DNA of 55,811 nt from Achromobacter mucicolens (GCF_902859725.1 NZ_CADIJP010000028.1:1-55811), one strand, 5' to 3'. Shown: positions 1-8,647, numbered from the stretch's first letter. Translations and numbers: made by a program. Notes: generated from the letters alone by a model not told the origin.

Positions 1-584
1 AGGCGCGGCGGCACGCGCGCGTCCACCAGGCCCAACGCGGCCGCGCGGCGGGCATCGGCGCCGCGGCCGGTCAGCATCATGTCCAGCGCGGCCGGCGCGC
101 CGATCACCTGCGGCAGGCGCAGCATGCCGCCCCAGCCGGGAAAGATGCCAAGCATGACTTCGGGCAGCGCCAGCGAGGCGCCGGGCTGGTCCGCCACCAG
201 CCGGTAGCGGCAAGCCAGCGCCAGTTCCAGGCCGCCGCCCAGGCAATGCCCCTGGATCAGCGCCAGCGTCGGGTAGCGCACGCCAGCCAGGCGGTTCATG
301 AGATTCCAGCCGCGCGATACCAGCCCGCGTGCCTGTTCGGGCGTATCCAGCGTCGCGAATTCGTTGACGTCGGCGCCCACGATGAAGCCCGTCGCCTTGC
401 CGGACTGGATGATGAGGCCCTGGGGCGGATCCCGGTCCAGCGCGTCAAGCACCACCGAGAGTTCGGCCATGGTGTCGGCCGACAGGGCGTTGACCGCGCT
501 GCCCGCGCGGTCGAAGGTCAGCCAGGCGACGCCGTCGGGGTCGTGGTCCAGGCGCCAGTGGGAAAGCGTATCCAATGTCGTCAT
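1..584 (-). CDS. FadB/FadJ-type enoyl-CoA hydratase (N-terminal part, cut by window edge)
   Basis: The first 194 codons of a crotonase-fold protein are visible; the rest lies beyond base 1. The segment GFIVGADVNEF (residues 66-76) and GHCLGGGLELALA (112-124) form the usual CoA and oxyanion-hole regions. Glu120 and Glu142 fall at the two catalytic glutamate positions known from FadB. The N-terminal sequence resembles the hydratase half of multifunctional FadB/FadJ proteins, so a 3-hydroxyacyl-CoA dehydrogenase domain probably follows outside the window; a stand-alone hydratase is the alternative. The ATG overlaps the TGA of the upstream thiolase gene (ATGA), indicating translational coupling. 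Last visible gene of the TetR/fadE/thiolase operon. Confidence 0.9.
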   Translation of the reverse strand, partial: MTTLDTLSHWRLDHDPDGVAWLTFDRAGSAVNALSADTMAELSVVLDALDRDPPQGLIIQSGKATGFIVGADVNEFATLDTPEQARGLVSRGWNLMNRLAGVRYPTLALIQGHCLGGGLELALACRYRLVADQPGASLALPEVMLGIFPGWGGMLRLPQVIGAPAALDMMLTGRGADARRAAALGLVDARVPPR

Positions 585-1873
585 GGGCGGTCCTCGTCCA
601 GGGTTTCGACCAGCATCGCGCCGCCTTGGCCGCCGCCGATGCAGATGGCCGCCATGCCGCGCCGGGCGCCGCGGCGCTTGAGCGCATGCAGCAGATGCAG
701 CACGATGCGTGCTCCCGAGGCGCCCACCGGGTGCCCGATGGCAATGGCGCCGCCGTCGACGTTCAGCCGCGCGGGGTCCAGTTCGCCCCAGGCGGGCGTG
801 CCGAAGTTTTCCTGGCAGTAGGCCTCGTCCCGCCACGCGGCCAGGCAGCCTAGCACCTGCGCCGCGAAGGCTTCGTTGATCTCCCACAAGTCCAGATCAT
901 TCAAGCCCAGTCCATGGCGCTGCAAGATCGGCGTGGCCGCATGCACCGGGCCTAGCCCCATGATCGCGGGATCCAGTCCGGCCCATTGCGAATCGACGAT
1001 GCGGCCCAGCGGGCGCAGGTTCCATTTGCGCACGGCTTCTTCAGAGGCCAGCACCAGCATGGCCGCGCCGTCGGTGACCTGCGAACTGTTGCCTGCAGTG
1101 ATGTTGCCCCACGGCTTGTCGAACACCGGCTTGAGCTTGGCCAGCTTGTCGGGCGTGGAGTCTTCGCGCACACCGTCGTCCGCGGCGTGCAGCGTGCCCT
1201 GCATGTCGATGACCGGTGTGACCTCGGGCATGCCGGCGGCGCGGGCCGCCAGCGCGCGCTGGTGGCTGCGCGCCGCGTATGCATCCATGGCGGCGCGGTC
1301 GATATTGAACAGCGTGGCGACGTTCTCGGCGGTCTGACCCATCGACAGGCCCACGACCGGGTCCGTCAGGCCCTTGAGCAGGCCGATGACGGGGGCCAGG
1401 TGCTTGGGCCGGAAACCGCCCAGCGCCTTGAGCTTGGCGCCCAGGCCGCGCGCGGCGTACCAGCGCGACAGCCAGCGCACCATGCCGTCCGAAAACAGCA
1501 CCGGCGCGCGCGACAGCGCATCGGTGCCGCCGGCCAGCACCAGGTGCGATCGACCGTTCTGGATGTTTGCAATGGCCGAATCCAGCGCCTGCATGCCCGA
1601 TGCGCAGTTGCGCATGACGGTCCACCCTGGCACCCGATCGCCGCAACCGAGCCGCAGCGAAATCACGCGGCCGATGTTGACTTCTTCGGGCGAGGGCGCC
1701 GCGCAACCCACGATGACCTCGTCCAGGTCGGTGGGCGCGTAGGGCTGGCGCAGCAGCAGGGCGCGGCCGGCCTGCACCGCCAGATCCCCGGCGGAGAAGG
1801 GGCCCGGGCCCGTGCGGGCCTTCAAGAAGGGCGTGCGTGAACCGTCGACGACGTAAACCGGTTTGAATGCCAT
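581..1873 (-). CDS. Acetyl-CoA C-acyltransferase (thiolase, FadA/FadI type)
   Basis: A 430-residue thiolase, a normal length for the FadI type. It catalyses the last step of beta-oxidation, CoA-dependent cleavage of 3-ketoacyl-CoA to acetyl-CoA. The nucleophilic cysteine is Cys90 in NCASGMQ. The His/Cys pair of the second half is seen as His381 in IGHPVGASG and Cys411 in CIGGGQGG. The start ATG has a good Shine-Dalgarno sequence (GGGAGG, about 5 bases upstream). It follows the acyl-CoA dehydrogenase gene by 12 bases and overlaps the hydratase gene by 4, so the beta-oxidation enzymes form one operon. Confidence 0.95.
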   Translation of the reverse strand: MAFKPVYVVDGSRTPFLKARTGPGPFSAGDLAVQAGRALLLRQPYAPTDLDEVIVGCAAPSPEEVNIGRVISLRLGCGDRVPGWTVMRNCASGMQALDSAIANIQNGRSHLVLAGGTDALSRAPVLFSDGMVRWLSRWYAARGLGAKLKALGGFRPKHLAPVIGLLKGLTDPVVGLSMGQTAENVATLFNIDRAAMDAYAARSHQRALAARAAGMPEVTPVIDMQGTLHAADDGVREDSTPDKLAKLKPVFDKPWGNITAGNSSQVTDGAAMLVLASEEAVRKWNLRPLGRIVDSQWAGLDPAIMGLGPVHAATPILQRHGLGLNDLDLWEINEAFAAQVLGCLAAWRDEAYCQENFGTPAWGELDPARLNVDGGAIAIGHPVGASGARIVLHLLHALKRRGARRGMAAICIGGGQGGAMLVETLDEDRP

Positions 1874-1885
1874 CCGCTACCTCCC

Positions 1886-4234
1886 TCAGGCGACCTTGCG
1901 TTCGGCCGTGGGCCGGTCCGCGTCGGCGGCGCCGAGGTCAAAGGGGAAATCATCCACTTTCACCACGGTGTCGCGCAAGCGGTTGCGGCGCTTGACCACC
2001 GCGTACTCTTCCGCGGTGATGCCGCCGATGGCCACCGCCGCGTCGGCGATGTCGCGCACATTCGCTTGCGGGTTTCCGTCCAGCACGCCGCGCTTTTCCA
2101 GTTCGCGGATCTTGGCTTCGATCGGCTCGGCGTCCAGCGTGGCGGCCAGCGCCTGCTCGATTGCGCCCACGGGCTCGTCCGCGGTGGCGGGCAGATGGCA
2201 GCCGGCGGTCAGGCGGTCGCGCGTGGCGCTGGGGCTGATGAGCAGCCGGGCCACGTCCTGGCCAAGCTGGTCCGATGGCGGGATCTGGCTGTGGCCCCAC
2301 GGAAACACGATGCGGCGAATGATCCAGGCCACCGCCCGGTTCGGGAAGTTGTCCAGCACGCCGTCAAAGGCTTCCTGCAATTTGCAAAACGCGTCCTGGA
2401 TGGACCAGTGCGCCAGCGGCGCGTCGGCGGCCTGCCGGCCTTCGTCCTCGAAACGCTTGAGCGTGGCGCTGATCAGGTACATCTGCGACAGCACGTCGCC
2501 CAGCCGCGCCGACAGGCGCTCGCGCCGCTTCAGGCTGCCGCCCAGCACCAGCATCGAGGTGTCGGCAAGCATCGCGAACGCCGCGGAATAACGGCTCAGC
2601 AGCTGGTAGTAGCGCTTCATGTCGGGCGAGACGTCGGCGTTCACGGCGACAAAGCGCGCCCCGGTCAGCGACGTGCCCAGCGCATGGAACGTGTTGCGCA
2701 CGACGAAGCCCGCGTGGCCCCAGAACGCGGCGTCGAAATCATCCAGCCCCCGCTTGCGGTCCGGCGATTGCGCGGCCTGCATTTCGGCCAGCACGTAGGG
2801 GTGGCAGCGGATCGCGCCCTGGCCGAAGATGATGAGGCTGCGCGTCAGGATATTGGCGCCTTCGACCGTGATGCCGATGGGGATCTGCTGGTAGGCGCGG
2901 CCCAGGAAGTTGGACGGTCCCAGGCAGATGCCCTTGCCGCCGATCACGTCCATGCCGTCGTTGACGACCTGGCGCGCGCGCTCCGTGACGTGATACTTGA
3001 CGATGGCCGACACGACCGAAGGCTTTTCGCCCAGGTCCACCGCGCCGGCCGTCATGGTGCGCGCGGCGTCCATCATGTAGGTGTGTCCGCCAATGCGCGC
3101 CAGCGCCTCTTCGACGCCTTCGAACTTGCCGACCGGCATGCGGAACTGGCTGCGCACGCGGGCATAGCCGCCCACGGCGCGCGCCGTCAGCTTGGACATG
3201 CCGGTATTGGAGGAAGGCAGCGAGATCGAGCGGCCCGCGGCCAGGCATTCCATCAGCATGCGCCAGCCCTGGCCGGCCATGGCGGGACCGCCGATGATGA
3301 AGTCCAGCGGCATGAAGACGTCGGCGCCGCGCGTCGGGCCGTTCATGAACATGGCGTTCAGCGGGAAGTGACGCCGGCCGGTGTCCACGCCGGGGTGGTC
3401 GTGCGGCACGAGCGCGCAGGTGATGCCCAGGTCCTTCTTGCCGCCCAGCAGGCCGTCCGGGTCGTACAGGCGGAACGCCAGGCCCAGCAACGTGCAGACG
3501 GGCGCGAGCGTGATGTAACGCTTGTCCCAGGTGACGCGCATGCCGATCACCTCGCGGCCCTGCCATTCGCCCTTGCAGACGATGCCGCTGTCTGGAATGG
3601 CGGCCGCATCCGAACCCGCCCACGGGCTGGTCAGCGCAAACGCCGGCACTTCCTCGCCGCGGGCCAGGCGCGGCAGATAGTGGTTCTTCTGTTCCTCAGT
3701 GCCGTAATGCAGCAGCAGTTCGGCCGGACCCAGCGAGTTCGGCACCATGACCGACACGGCCAGCGCGGAAGAACGCGTGGATAGCTTGGTCACGATTTCG
3801 GAATGGGCGTAGGCGGAGAACGCAAGGCCGCCGTACTGCTTGGGAATGATCATGCCGAGGAAACCCTCGGTCTTCAGATAGTTCCAGACGTCGGCGGGCA
3901 GGTCGAAGCGCTCTTGCGTGACGTTCCAGTCGTTGACCATGCGGCAGGCGGTCTCGGCCTGGTTGTCCAGAAAGCGCTGCTCTTCGTCGGTCAGTTGCGG
4001 GCGGGGATAGGCCAGCAGACGGCTCCAGTCGGGCCGGCCGCGAAAGAGCTCGCCTTCCCACCAGACGGTGCCCGCCTCGAGCGCGTCGCGCTCGGTGTCC
4101 GACATCTGCGGCAACACCTTGCGATACAGGTTGAAGATCGGCGCGGACAACAGCGCCCGCCGGATGGGGCGCACGCCCAGCAACACGGCGGCCAGGAGCG
4201 CAATGACAACCAGCGCGACGATGACTGCGTACAT
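1886..4234 (-). CDS. fadE: FadE-type acyl-CoA dehydrogenase
   Basis: A 782-residue protein close in size and plan to E. coli FadE (about 814), the FAD enzyme that makes the trans-2 double bond in acyl-CoA. Residues 4-20 are one hydrophobic helix (VIVALVVIALLAAVLLGV), as in membrane-associated FadE. The dehydrogenase core covers roughly residues 75-470 (MIIPKQYGGLAFSAYAHSEI; then FALTSPWAGSDAA). The last 250 residues are the C-terminal extension typical of FadE. The start has GGAGACAAGAAA before ATG. The TetR gene lies 81 bases upstream on the same strand and the thiolase gene 12 bases downstream, so fatty-acid control is likely through the PsrA-type box at 5011-5024. Confidence 0.95.
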   Translation of the reverse strand: MYAVIVALVVIALLAAVLLGVRPIRRALLSAPIFNLYRKVLPQMSDTERDALEAGTVWWEGELFRGRPDWSRLLAYPRPQLTDEEQRFLDNQAETACRMVNDWNVTQERFDLPADVWNYLKTEGFLGMIIPKQYGGLAFSAYAHSEIVTKLSTRSSALAVSVMVPNSLGPAELLLHYGTEEQKNHYLPRLARGEEVPAFALTSPWAGSDAAAIPDSGIVCKGEWQGREVIGMRVTWDKRYITLAPVCTLLGLAFRLYDPDGLLGGKKDLGITCALVPHDHPGVDTGRRHFPLNAMFMNGPTRGADVFMPLDFIIGGPAMAGQGWRMLMECLAAGRSISLPSSNTGMSKLTARAVGGYARVRSQFRMPVGKFEGVEEALARIGGHTYMMDAARTMTAGAVDLGEKPSVVSAIVKYHVTERARQVVNDGMDVIGGKGICLGPSNFLGRAYQQIPIGITVEGANILTRSLIIFGQGAIRCHPYVLAEMQAAQSPDRKRGLDDFDAAFWGHAGFVVRNTFHALGTSLTGARFVAVNADVSPDMKRYYQLLSRYSAAFAMLADTSMLVLGGSLKRRERLSARLGDVLSQMYLISATLKRFEDEGRQAADAPLAHWSIQDAFCKLQEAFDGVLDNFPNRAVAWIIRRIVFPWGHSQIPPSDQLGQDVARLLISPSATRDRLTAGCHLPATADEPVGAIEQALAATLDAEPIEAKIRELEKRGVLDGNPQANVRDIADAAVAIGGITAEEYAVVKRRNRLRDTVVKVDDFPFDLGAADADRPTAERKVA

Positions 4235-4315
4235 TTTCTTGTCTCCTCGTTGTTCTTCAGGTGCGTGGCGGCCTTCGAAGGAGGGCGCGCCGGCCGGGCG
4301 GACGGTGGACGGCGG

Positions 4316-4999
4316 TCAGGCGCCTCCGGGGCTTGCGTTCACGTGCGGCAAGGGCGAGCGCAGCCCGCCCAGCAGAAAACTCATCAGGCGCGGCAGAAGC
4401 AGTTCGCGGTCGTTGGGCTGCTCGGCTTCGTCGCCGGCCAGGCCGGTGACCGAGCGCAGCAGGTCGGTGCCCATGATTGCGTACGACGTCGCGCCCAGCA
4501 TGAACTGGAAACGCCAGATGATCTCGGCGCGGGGCACGTCCGGCAGGGCGGCGAACAGCGCGTTGCGGTAGCGCGCGAGCACGTCGGCGTATTCCTCGGC
4601 GAACAGGGCCCGGATGAAATCCGTGGGATCGGTCATCGTGCGTTCCAGCAGCGGTAGGAACGTGCTGCCGGCCTGCGCGGGATCGGCGGCCAGGCGCAGC
4701 AGCGTGCCGAAGAACGCATCGACGATCTGCGAGGGCTTCAGGGGTTTGCCGCCGGATTGCGCCTCAAGTTCGTCCAGAAGGCGCATGCGCTCGCGATTCA
4801 GCACTTCCAGGCGGCGTTTGAGCACCGCCTGCACGAGTGACTCCTTGGAGCCGAAGTGATAGTTCACCGAAGCGAGGTTCACACCGGCCGCGCCGGTGAT
4901 CTGTCGCATCGACGTCGCTTCGTGTCCTTGTTGCGCGAACAGGGACTCGGCGGTGTCCAGGATGGCTTCTCTCGTGGGTGTGGAGCGGATTTCTTGCAT
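4316..4999 (-). CDS. TetR-family regulator, PsrA-like (fatty-acid degradation)
   Basis: A 227-residue TetR protein from the ATG at 4999. The N-terminal helix-turn-helix includes AGVNLASVNYHFGSKESL, very like Pseudomonas PsrA, a fatty-acid-responsive repressor of beta-oxidation genes; the C-terminal ligand domain has no assignable residues. The reading frame also stays open to a TTG at 5026. I prefer ATG because the likely -10 (CATAAT, 5035-5030) would put the transcript start near 5023, inside a PsrA-type box, leaving a 25-base leader. No clear Shine-Dalgarno sequence is present before either start. It is first in an operon with fadE, thiolase and a FadB-like gene, so it probably represses them and itself. 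The family is secure; the PsrA function is inferred. Confidence 0.9.
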   Translation of the reverse strand: MQEIRSTPTREAILDTAESLFAQQGHEATSMRQITGAAGVNLASVNYHFGSKESLVQAVLKRRLEVLNRERMRLLDELEAQSGGKPLKPSQIVDAFFGTLLRLAADPAQAGSTFLPLLERTMTDPTDFIRALFAEEYADVLARYRNALFAALPDVPRAEIIWRFQFMLGATSYAIMGTDLLRSVTGLAGDEAEQPNDRELLLPRLMSFLLGGLRSPLPHVNASPGGA

Positions 5000-5010
5000 A
5001 AGGTTGAATT

Positions 5011-5024
5011 CAAACGTTTGTTTC
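5011..5024 (-). promoter_or_regulatory. PsrA-type operator over the TetR/fad operon start
   Basis: On the minus strand this reads GAAACAAACGTTTG. It fits the published PsrA box pattern, [G/C]AAAC-N2-4-GTTT[G/C], with a 4-base spacer. It also contains the perfect 10-bp palindrome CAAACGTTTG (5011-5020). It sits 12-25 bases upstream of the regulator's ATG and 6-19 bases after a CATAAT -10-like hexamer, a natural place for autorepression. Confidence 0.6.
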
Positions 5025-5026
5025 AA

Positions 5027-5376
5027 TGCATTATGCGGGAGCCTTGGATGAGAGGCGAGCCTCTGCTATCCCCAATAGGGTTTACCCCTAACCGTCGGCG
5101 GCCGTGGTGTCGCTTTTGCCGCATGCGCGCTTTGCATCGTGCGTACGGACGAGGCCCTGCCGGGAAGAAGCATGAGGCGCGGGCCGCTCGGGAGGTTGAG
5201 GTTTAGCCGAATGTCCTCGGACACCAGTCCTAGGATGAATGCGCTCTGGAACGCACGCTCAAAAGCCCGCAGTATCAGCGCGAGAACATGAAAGCATTGC
5301 CCCGGGTGTGTGCCGGGTGAGGCTCTGCGCAGTCACGGCGCGGCAGGCCAATCGCCCTGATACAGGAGCACGAGAA
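5027..5376. other. Intergenic region between the divergent TetR operon and the fusion gene
   Basis: About 350 bases with no convincing gene. It must hold the promoters of both divergent units. A CATAAT -10-like hexamer for the minus strand lies at 5030-5035. The segment TAGGGTTTACCCCTA near 5077-5091 has 5-bp inverted arms (TAGGG/CCCTA) and could be a regulator site, but I cannot assign it. No terminator or RNA gene was seen. Confidence 0.4.
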
Positions 5377-6981
5377 ATGACGACGTACAAGGTGGGATTG
5401 CTGGTTGACGGGTATGAGCAACCCGGCTGGATGCACGAGATGGTTGAGTGGCTACTCCACAGCCAGGAGTTCGAGCTCACGGCGTTGCTGGTGATGAACG
5501 GAGAGGTCGCCGACAGTGCGCCGAGGCTGAGCGTGAAGGCGCTGTTCGGCACGCTGTCGCGCCTGGAAGGCAAGCTGCTGCCGCAGAAGCAGCGCGACAT
5601 GCTGGCCTGCCGCGACATGCGCGACGGCCTGCAGCAGGCCGGGACGGCGGTCATTCCGCTTGCGCCCGGCGATGAGGACCCGCAGGCGCGCCGCGAGGTG
5701 CAGGCGCTGGGGCTGGACCTGGTGATCACGCTGGGCGCCTCGCTCGCCACGCGCTCGCAACTTGCCAGCTGGTCGCGGCTGGGCGTGTGGCAATTGAGCT
5801 ATTCGGATATTGCGGTGGCAACCAGCCGTTATGCCGGCTTCTGGGAGGTCTTTCAGCGCGAAGATCACACCACCGTGAAACTCTGGCGCATCGGCGCGCG
5901 GCAGGAAGATGACGAACTCCTGGACCAGCGCAGTTTCAACACGGAAGTGTTCTGGCTGAAGAATCAGGCCCGCGCTTTCAGTTTGGGAAACTTCATGGTC
6001 TATGACGCCTTGCAGGCGCTGGCCCATGACCGGCCGGGCGTCGCGCCGCCCGCCATGCAGATCATGAGCGGTCCGCGCCGCGCCGATCCGGCAGAGTGGG
6101 ACAGCGCCGCATATATTGCGCGCCAGGCGTGGTTAATGTCGGACCTGGTTGTGCGCCGCATCATGAAACGCAATGTCCGGTGGCGGATCGGTATGTTTCC
6201 CTCCGCGCGGCAGCAGGCGGTCGTATCGGAGGCGATGGTATTGCAGCCGCCCAAGGGGCGGTTTTTCGCAGATCCTTTTGTTTATACGCACGACAAAAAA
6301 CCGTATATATTTTTCGAAGACTATGATTTTACGTCCCGCAAGGGCACGATCTCCGTCGCGACCTACTCCGACGGGGCTTTCCGGCTGTTGGGCACCGCGC
6401 TGAACCTGCCTTATCACCTTTCATTTCCGTATATTTTTGAACACGAAGGCGTGACATACATGGTTCCGGAAACGTGCGGAAATCGCAGTATCGAGCTATG
6501 GAAATGCACGGAATTTCCGCTGAAATGGGAGCTTGATGTTAATCTGATGACCAATATTTCTGCCGTGGATACGATTATTTTTAAACACGGGGAATACTGG
6601 TGGCTATTAACAAATATCGACCGGACTGACGGCCAAAGCCACTGCGACGAGCTGTTCGCGTTTTTCTCGGATTCGCCTCGCTCGACGACCTGGACGCCAC
6701 ACGCCTGCAACCCGATCGTGCGCAACCCGATGCGCGCCCGCAACGCCGGAATCGTTGTCTCGCCTGGCGGAGATGTGATCCGGTGCGCCCAGTACCAAGG
6801 CTTCTGTCACTACGGCAAGGGCGTCTCGCTGAACAAGATTGAGGAGCTTTCGCCTTCCACCTATGTCGAAACCGATGGCGAGATCCACTACGCTAACTTC
6901 CTGAGAAAACGCCATGCTTCAATGCACCATTGGCATCATCAGGGGGGGCATACGGTATTTGACTTCGCCTATATGGAGTAA
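5377..6981 (+). CDS. Degenerate formyltransferase domain fused to GINT1-like propeller domain
   Basis: A 534-residue protein from an ATG preceded by ACAGGAGCA; the frame opens at 5239 but the upstream part looks non-coding. Residues 1-220 resemble the formyltransferase fold (VGLLVDGYEQPGWM start; DLVITLGAS; GVWQLSYSD). The usual Asn-x-His catalytic motif reads Gln-x-Ser, so formyl transfer is doubtful. Residues 290-530 resemble the GH43-like propeller region found in glucosamine inositolphosphorylceramide transferases (FFADPFVY, YIFFEDYDF, LSFPYIFEHEGVTYMVPET). Proteins of this two-part type occur near surface-glycan genes, so a glycan role is plausible but unproven. The part at about 6230-6620 is clearly richer in A/T than its surroundings. 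It stands alone, followed by a strong terminator. Confidence 0.8.
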   Translation: MTTYKVGLLVDGYEQPGWMHEMVEWLLHSQEFELTALLVMNGEVADSAPRLSVKALFGTLSRLEGKLLPQKQRDMLACRDMRDGLQQAGTAVIPLAPGDEDPQARREVQALGLDLVITLGASLATRSQLASWSRLGVWQLSYSDIAVATSRYAGFWEVFQREDHTTVKLWRIGARQEDDELLDQRSFNTEVFWLKNQARAFSLGNFMVYDALQALAHDRPGVAPPAMQIMSGPRRADPAEWDSAAYIARQAWLMSDLVVRRIMKRNVRWRIGMFPSARQQAVVSEAMVLQPPKGRFFADPFVYTHDKKPYIFFEDYDFTSRKGTISVATYSDGAFRLLGTALNLPYHLSFPYIFEHEGVTYMVPETCGNRSIELWKCTEFPLKWELDVNLMTNISAVDTIIFKHGEYWWLLTNIDRTDGQSHCDELFAFFSDSPRSTTWTPHACNPIVRNPMRARNAGIVVSPGGDVIRCAQYQGFCHYGKGVSLNKIEELSPSTYVETDGEIHYANFLRKRHASMHHWHHQGGHTVFDFAYME

Positions 6982-7102
6982 ATACGCCTGCGGGCGTAAA
7001 AATAAAAATGTTACCGTTATTTCGATTGCAGGGATCGCTCACCGGCGTGATGTGTCGACAGATACAAGTTGACAGCTTTCCCTCCCCATCCGGCACCCCA
7101 AG

Positions 7103-7138
7103 GCCGCGTCAGGCAGATGCCACGACGCGGCTTTTTTT
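7103..7138 (+). terminator. Rho-independent terminator after the fusion gene
   Basis: The 8-bp perfect stem GCCGCGTC (7103-7110) / GACGCGGC (7124-7131) has a 13-base loop and is followed by seven T residues (7132-7138). It lies about 120 bases after the stop at 6981. Confidence 0.85.
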
Positions 7139-7255
7139 CGTCTGTAACACGGGCGTTCCGGGCGTGGCAGGCCGGCAAACCGAGGCCGCGTCATAGGGAG
7201 AACCGCGGGTGCAATGGGGTGATGCTGGTGAAAACCCTAGCGGTAAAAAGGACGA

Positions 7256-7284
7256 GATGAGGTTCCTCATCCCTATTTAGGAAC
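7256..7284. repeat. Two overlapping, mutually exclusive inverted repeats
   Basis: GATGAGG (7256-7262) pairs with CCTCATC (7265-7271) across 2 bases. GTTCCT (7262-7267) pairs with AGGAAC (7279-7284) across 11 bases. The arms share bases, so only one hairpin could form at a time. Alternatively these are half-sites of a DNA-binding protein. They lie about 260 bases upstream of the LuxR-type gene. Confidence 0.45.
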
Positions 7285-7543
7285 ATGATTAAGGCTAACG
7301 ATTGATTTCTGATTTTGTCGGATTATATCGCCCTGAAACGTCTTGATTTTGACAAATCCGAACCATAAGATGGGTTCCATGCCATCCGTTATGTTGGCTA
7401 CCAAAGTCGACCAGCCTAAACGTCCCGGTTCAGCTTCATTAGATATTCCGGGATATGCGGACCACCCCCGCAAGGCTGGATAAATAATATCTTCAGCACA
7501 GCGAAGATCCCTTCTAGGCCCGTCGAAAAACCGGGAGGACACC

Positions 7544-8293
7544 ATGGCCAAGATGGTCCTGATTGAAGCCCATCCGCTACTGCGGTTGGGGTTGTGGCAA
7601 ATTCTTAGCAAGTTGGATGATGTGTGGGAGATCGAGGGGATGGGCCTTGCGGACGTGTCCAAGGCCGACGGCGTGCACGCGGGCGCCGATCTTCTGATCT
7701 ATGGATTGCCAGTGGATACCGATGAAGCATGGAGCGCCTTGCACGAGATTCAGCGTGTGCTGACGCCCAAGCGGATTCTGCTTCTGACGGATGTCATGCC
7801 CTTGCCCATGCCGGTGCAAGGCCTGCCTGGCGCCAGTGTGTACGGTTGCCTGATGAAAACGGCTTCGGTCGAGATCCTCGAGGCCGCCATCCGCCTGGTG
7901 ATGGCGGGCGGGCAATGCTTCCCCAGCGAACAGGCGCTGCAGGCTCCGGCCTCCACCGTATGCGCCTTGCCGTCGCGGGATGCGGAAGAAGGTGGTGCGA
8001 AGGGCGCCATGCCGGTCAGCGCGGGCGCACAGCTCCTGCAGATCACGCCGCGCCAGTACGAAGTGTTGGTGTTGCTTGCAAGGGGCTATCCCATCAAGAC
8101 CGTCAGCCGGATGTTGAACATCTCGGTGGCAACTGCCAAGACGCACGCGTGCACGCTGTACCAACGCCTGCATGTCAAGAACAAGGGCGAAGCCGTGTAC
8201 GCGGCGCTGCAACGCGGCGCGACCCTTGAATGGCATGAACCGAACGGGCGTGAAGTGGATGCCGGGCAGATCTATGGGCGCAAGCTCGGCTAA
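7544..8293 (+). CDS. LuxR/NarL-family regulator with degenerate receiver (copy A)
   Basis: A 249-residue two-domain protein with GGGAGGACACC before the ATG. The N-terminal half has receiver-like spacing, but Gly54 (DLLIYGLP) replaces the phospho-acceptor Asp and Glu8-Ala9 replaces the usual acidic pair; the conserved Lys105 (GCLMKTAS) is kept. Residues 170-235 are a clear LuxR-type helix-turn-helix (ITPRQYEVLVLLARGY, then NISVATAKTHACTLYQRL). A linker of about 45 residues separates the domains. It probably binds DNA without aspartate phosphorylation. No sensor kinase is near. Its neighbour at 8648 has the same plan and the same Gly54, so the two are likely paralogues. Targets are unknown; the exopolysaccharide and effector genes nearby are candidates only by position. 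Confidence 0.88.
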   Translation: MAKMVLIEAHPLLRLGLWQILSKLDDVWEIEGMGLADVSKADGVHAGADLLIYGLPVDTDEAWSALHEIQRVLTPKRILLLTDVMPLPMPVQGLPGASVYGCLMKTASVEILEAAIRLVMAGGQCFPSEQALQAPASTVCALPSRDAEEGGAKGAMPVSAGAQLLQITPRQYEVLVLLARGYPIKTVSRMLNISVATAKTHACTLYQRLHVKNKGEAVYAALQRGATLEWHEPNGREVDAGQIYGRKLG

Positions 8294-8312
8294 GCAAGGT
8301 TTGCGCTGCCTG

Positions 8313-8348
8313 CCCGGCAGCAGGAACGCCCGTTCCAACGCTGCCGGG
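8313..8348. repeat. Nested perfect hairpin between the two LuxR-type genes
   Basis: Outer arms CCCGGCAGC (8313-8321) and GCTGCCGGG (8340-8348) enclose inner arms GGAACG (8323-8328) and CGTTCC (8331-8336). The small bulge is one base on the left and three on the right. It begins 20 bases after the stop of the first regulator. There is no T-run, so it could slow transcription, protect an mRNA end, or act as a DNA site; it is not a classic terminator. Confidence 0.6.
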
Positions 8349-8647
8349 ACCGCGCATAGCCAATACGGCTAAGGCATAGAAAGCAGGTGTTCACGTCGCT
8401 GTCGCCTCGCTTTCCGCCACCAATCATCCTCCTGAACGAGATTCAGCGAACGTAGCCGCTGATAGCATGAGTTGTGTCCGCAAGCATGGATTGATAGGGC
8501 GAATCACTTAGTCTCGTCACTGCAATCCCAAGGCTGCGGACAGGATTCCCCTGAACCTGGCGACGCGCGTGAACCCGCGCATTGCGCGGCGTCGCGCCAG
8601 CGTCATGGGAACCGTAATGGGCCATGCGTCACAAGGTTCTTCCCGGG
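8349..8647. other. Intergenic region before the second LuxR-type gene
   Basis: About 300 bases with no supported gene. The region presumably holds the promoter of the second regulator, but I found no convincing -35/-10 pair and no terminator. Confidence 0.35.

Larger units (their letters stand above)
6982..7543. other. 562-base A/T-rich intergenic region
   Basis: No credible gene. It contains the terminator at 7103-7138, two overlapping inverted repeats at 7256-7284 and a possible -10 hexamer (TAATAT, about 7487-7492) before the LuxR-type gene. A small inverted repeat, TACGCC/GGCGTA, just after 6982 is followed by A rather than T residues on the plus strand, so it is not a terminator for the fusion gene. 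Confidence 0.5.

Noticed and set aside
6982-7010. Hairpin TACGCC-TGCG-GGCGTA right after the fusion gene as terminator.
   Set aside because: It is followed by A residues rather than T on the plus strand; the true terminator is at 7103-7138.
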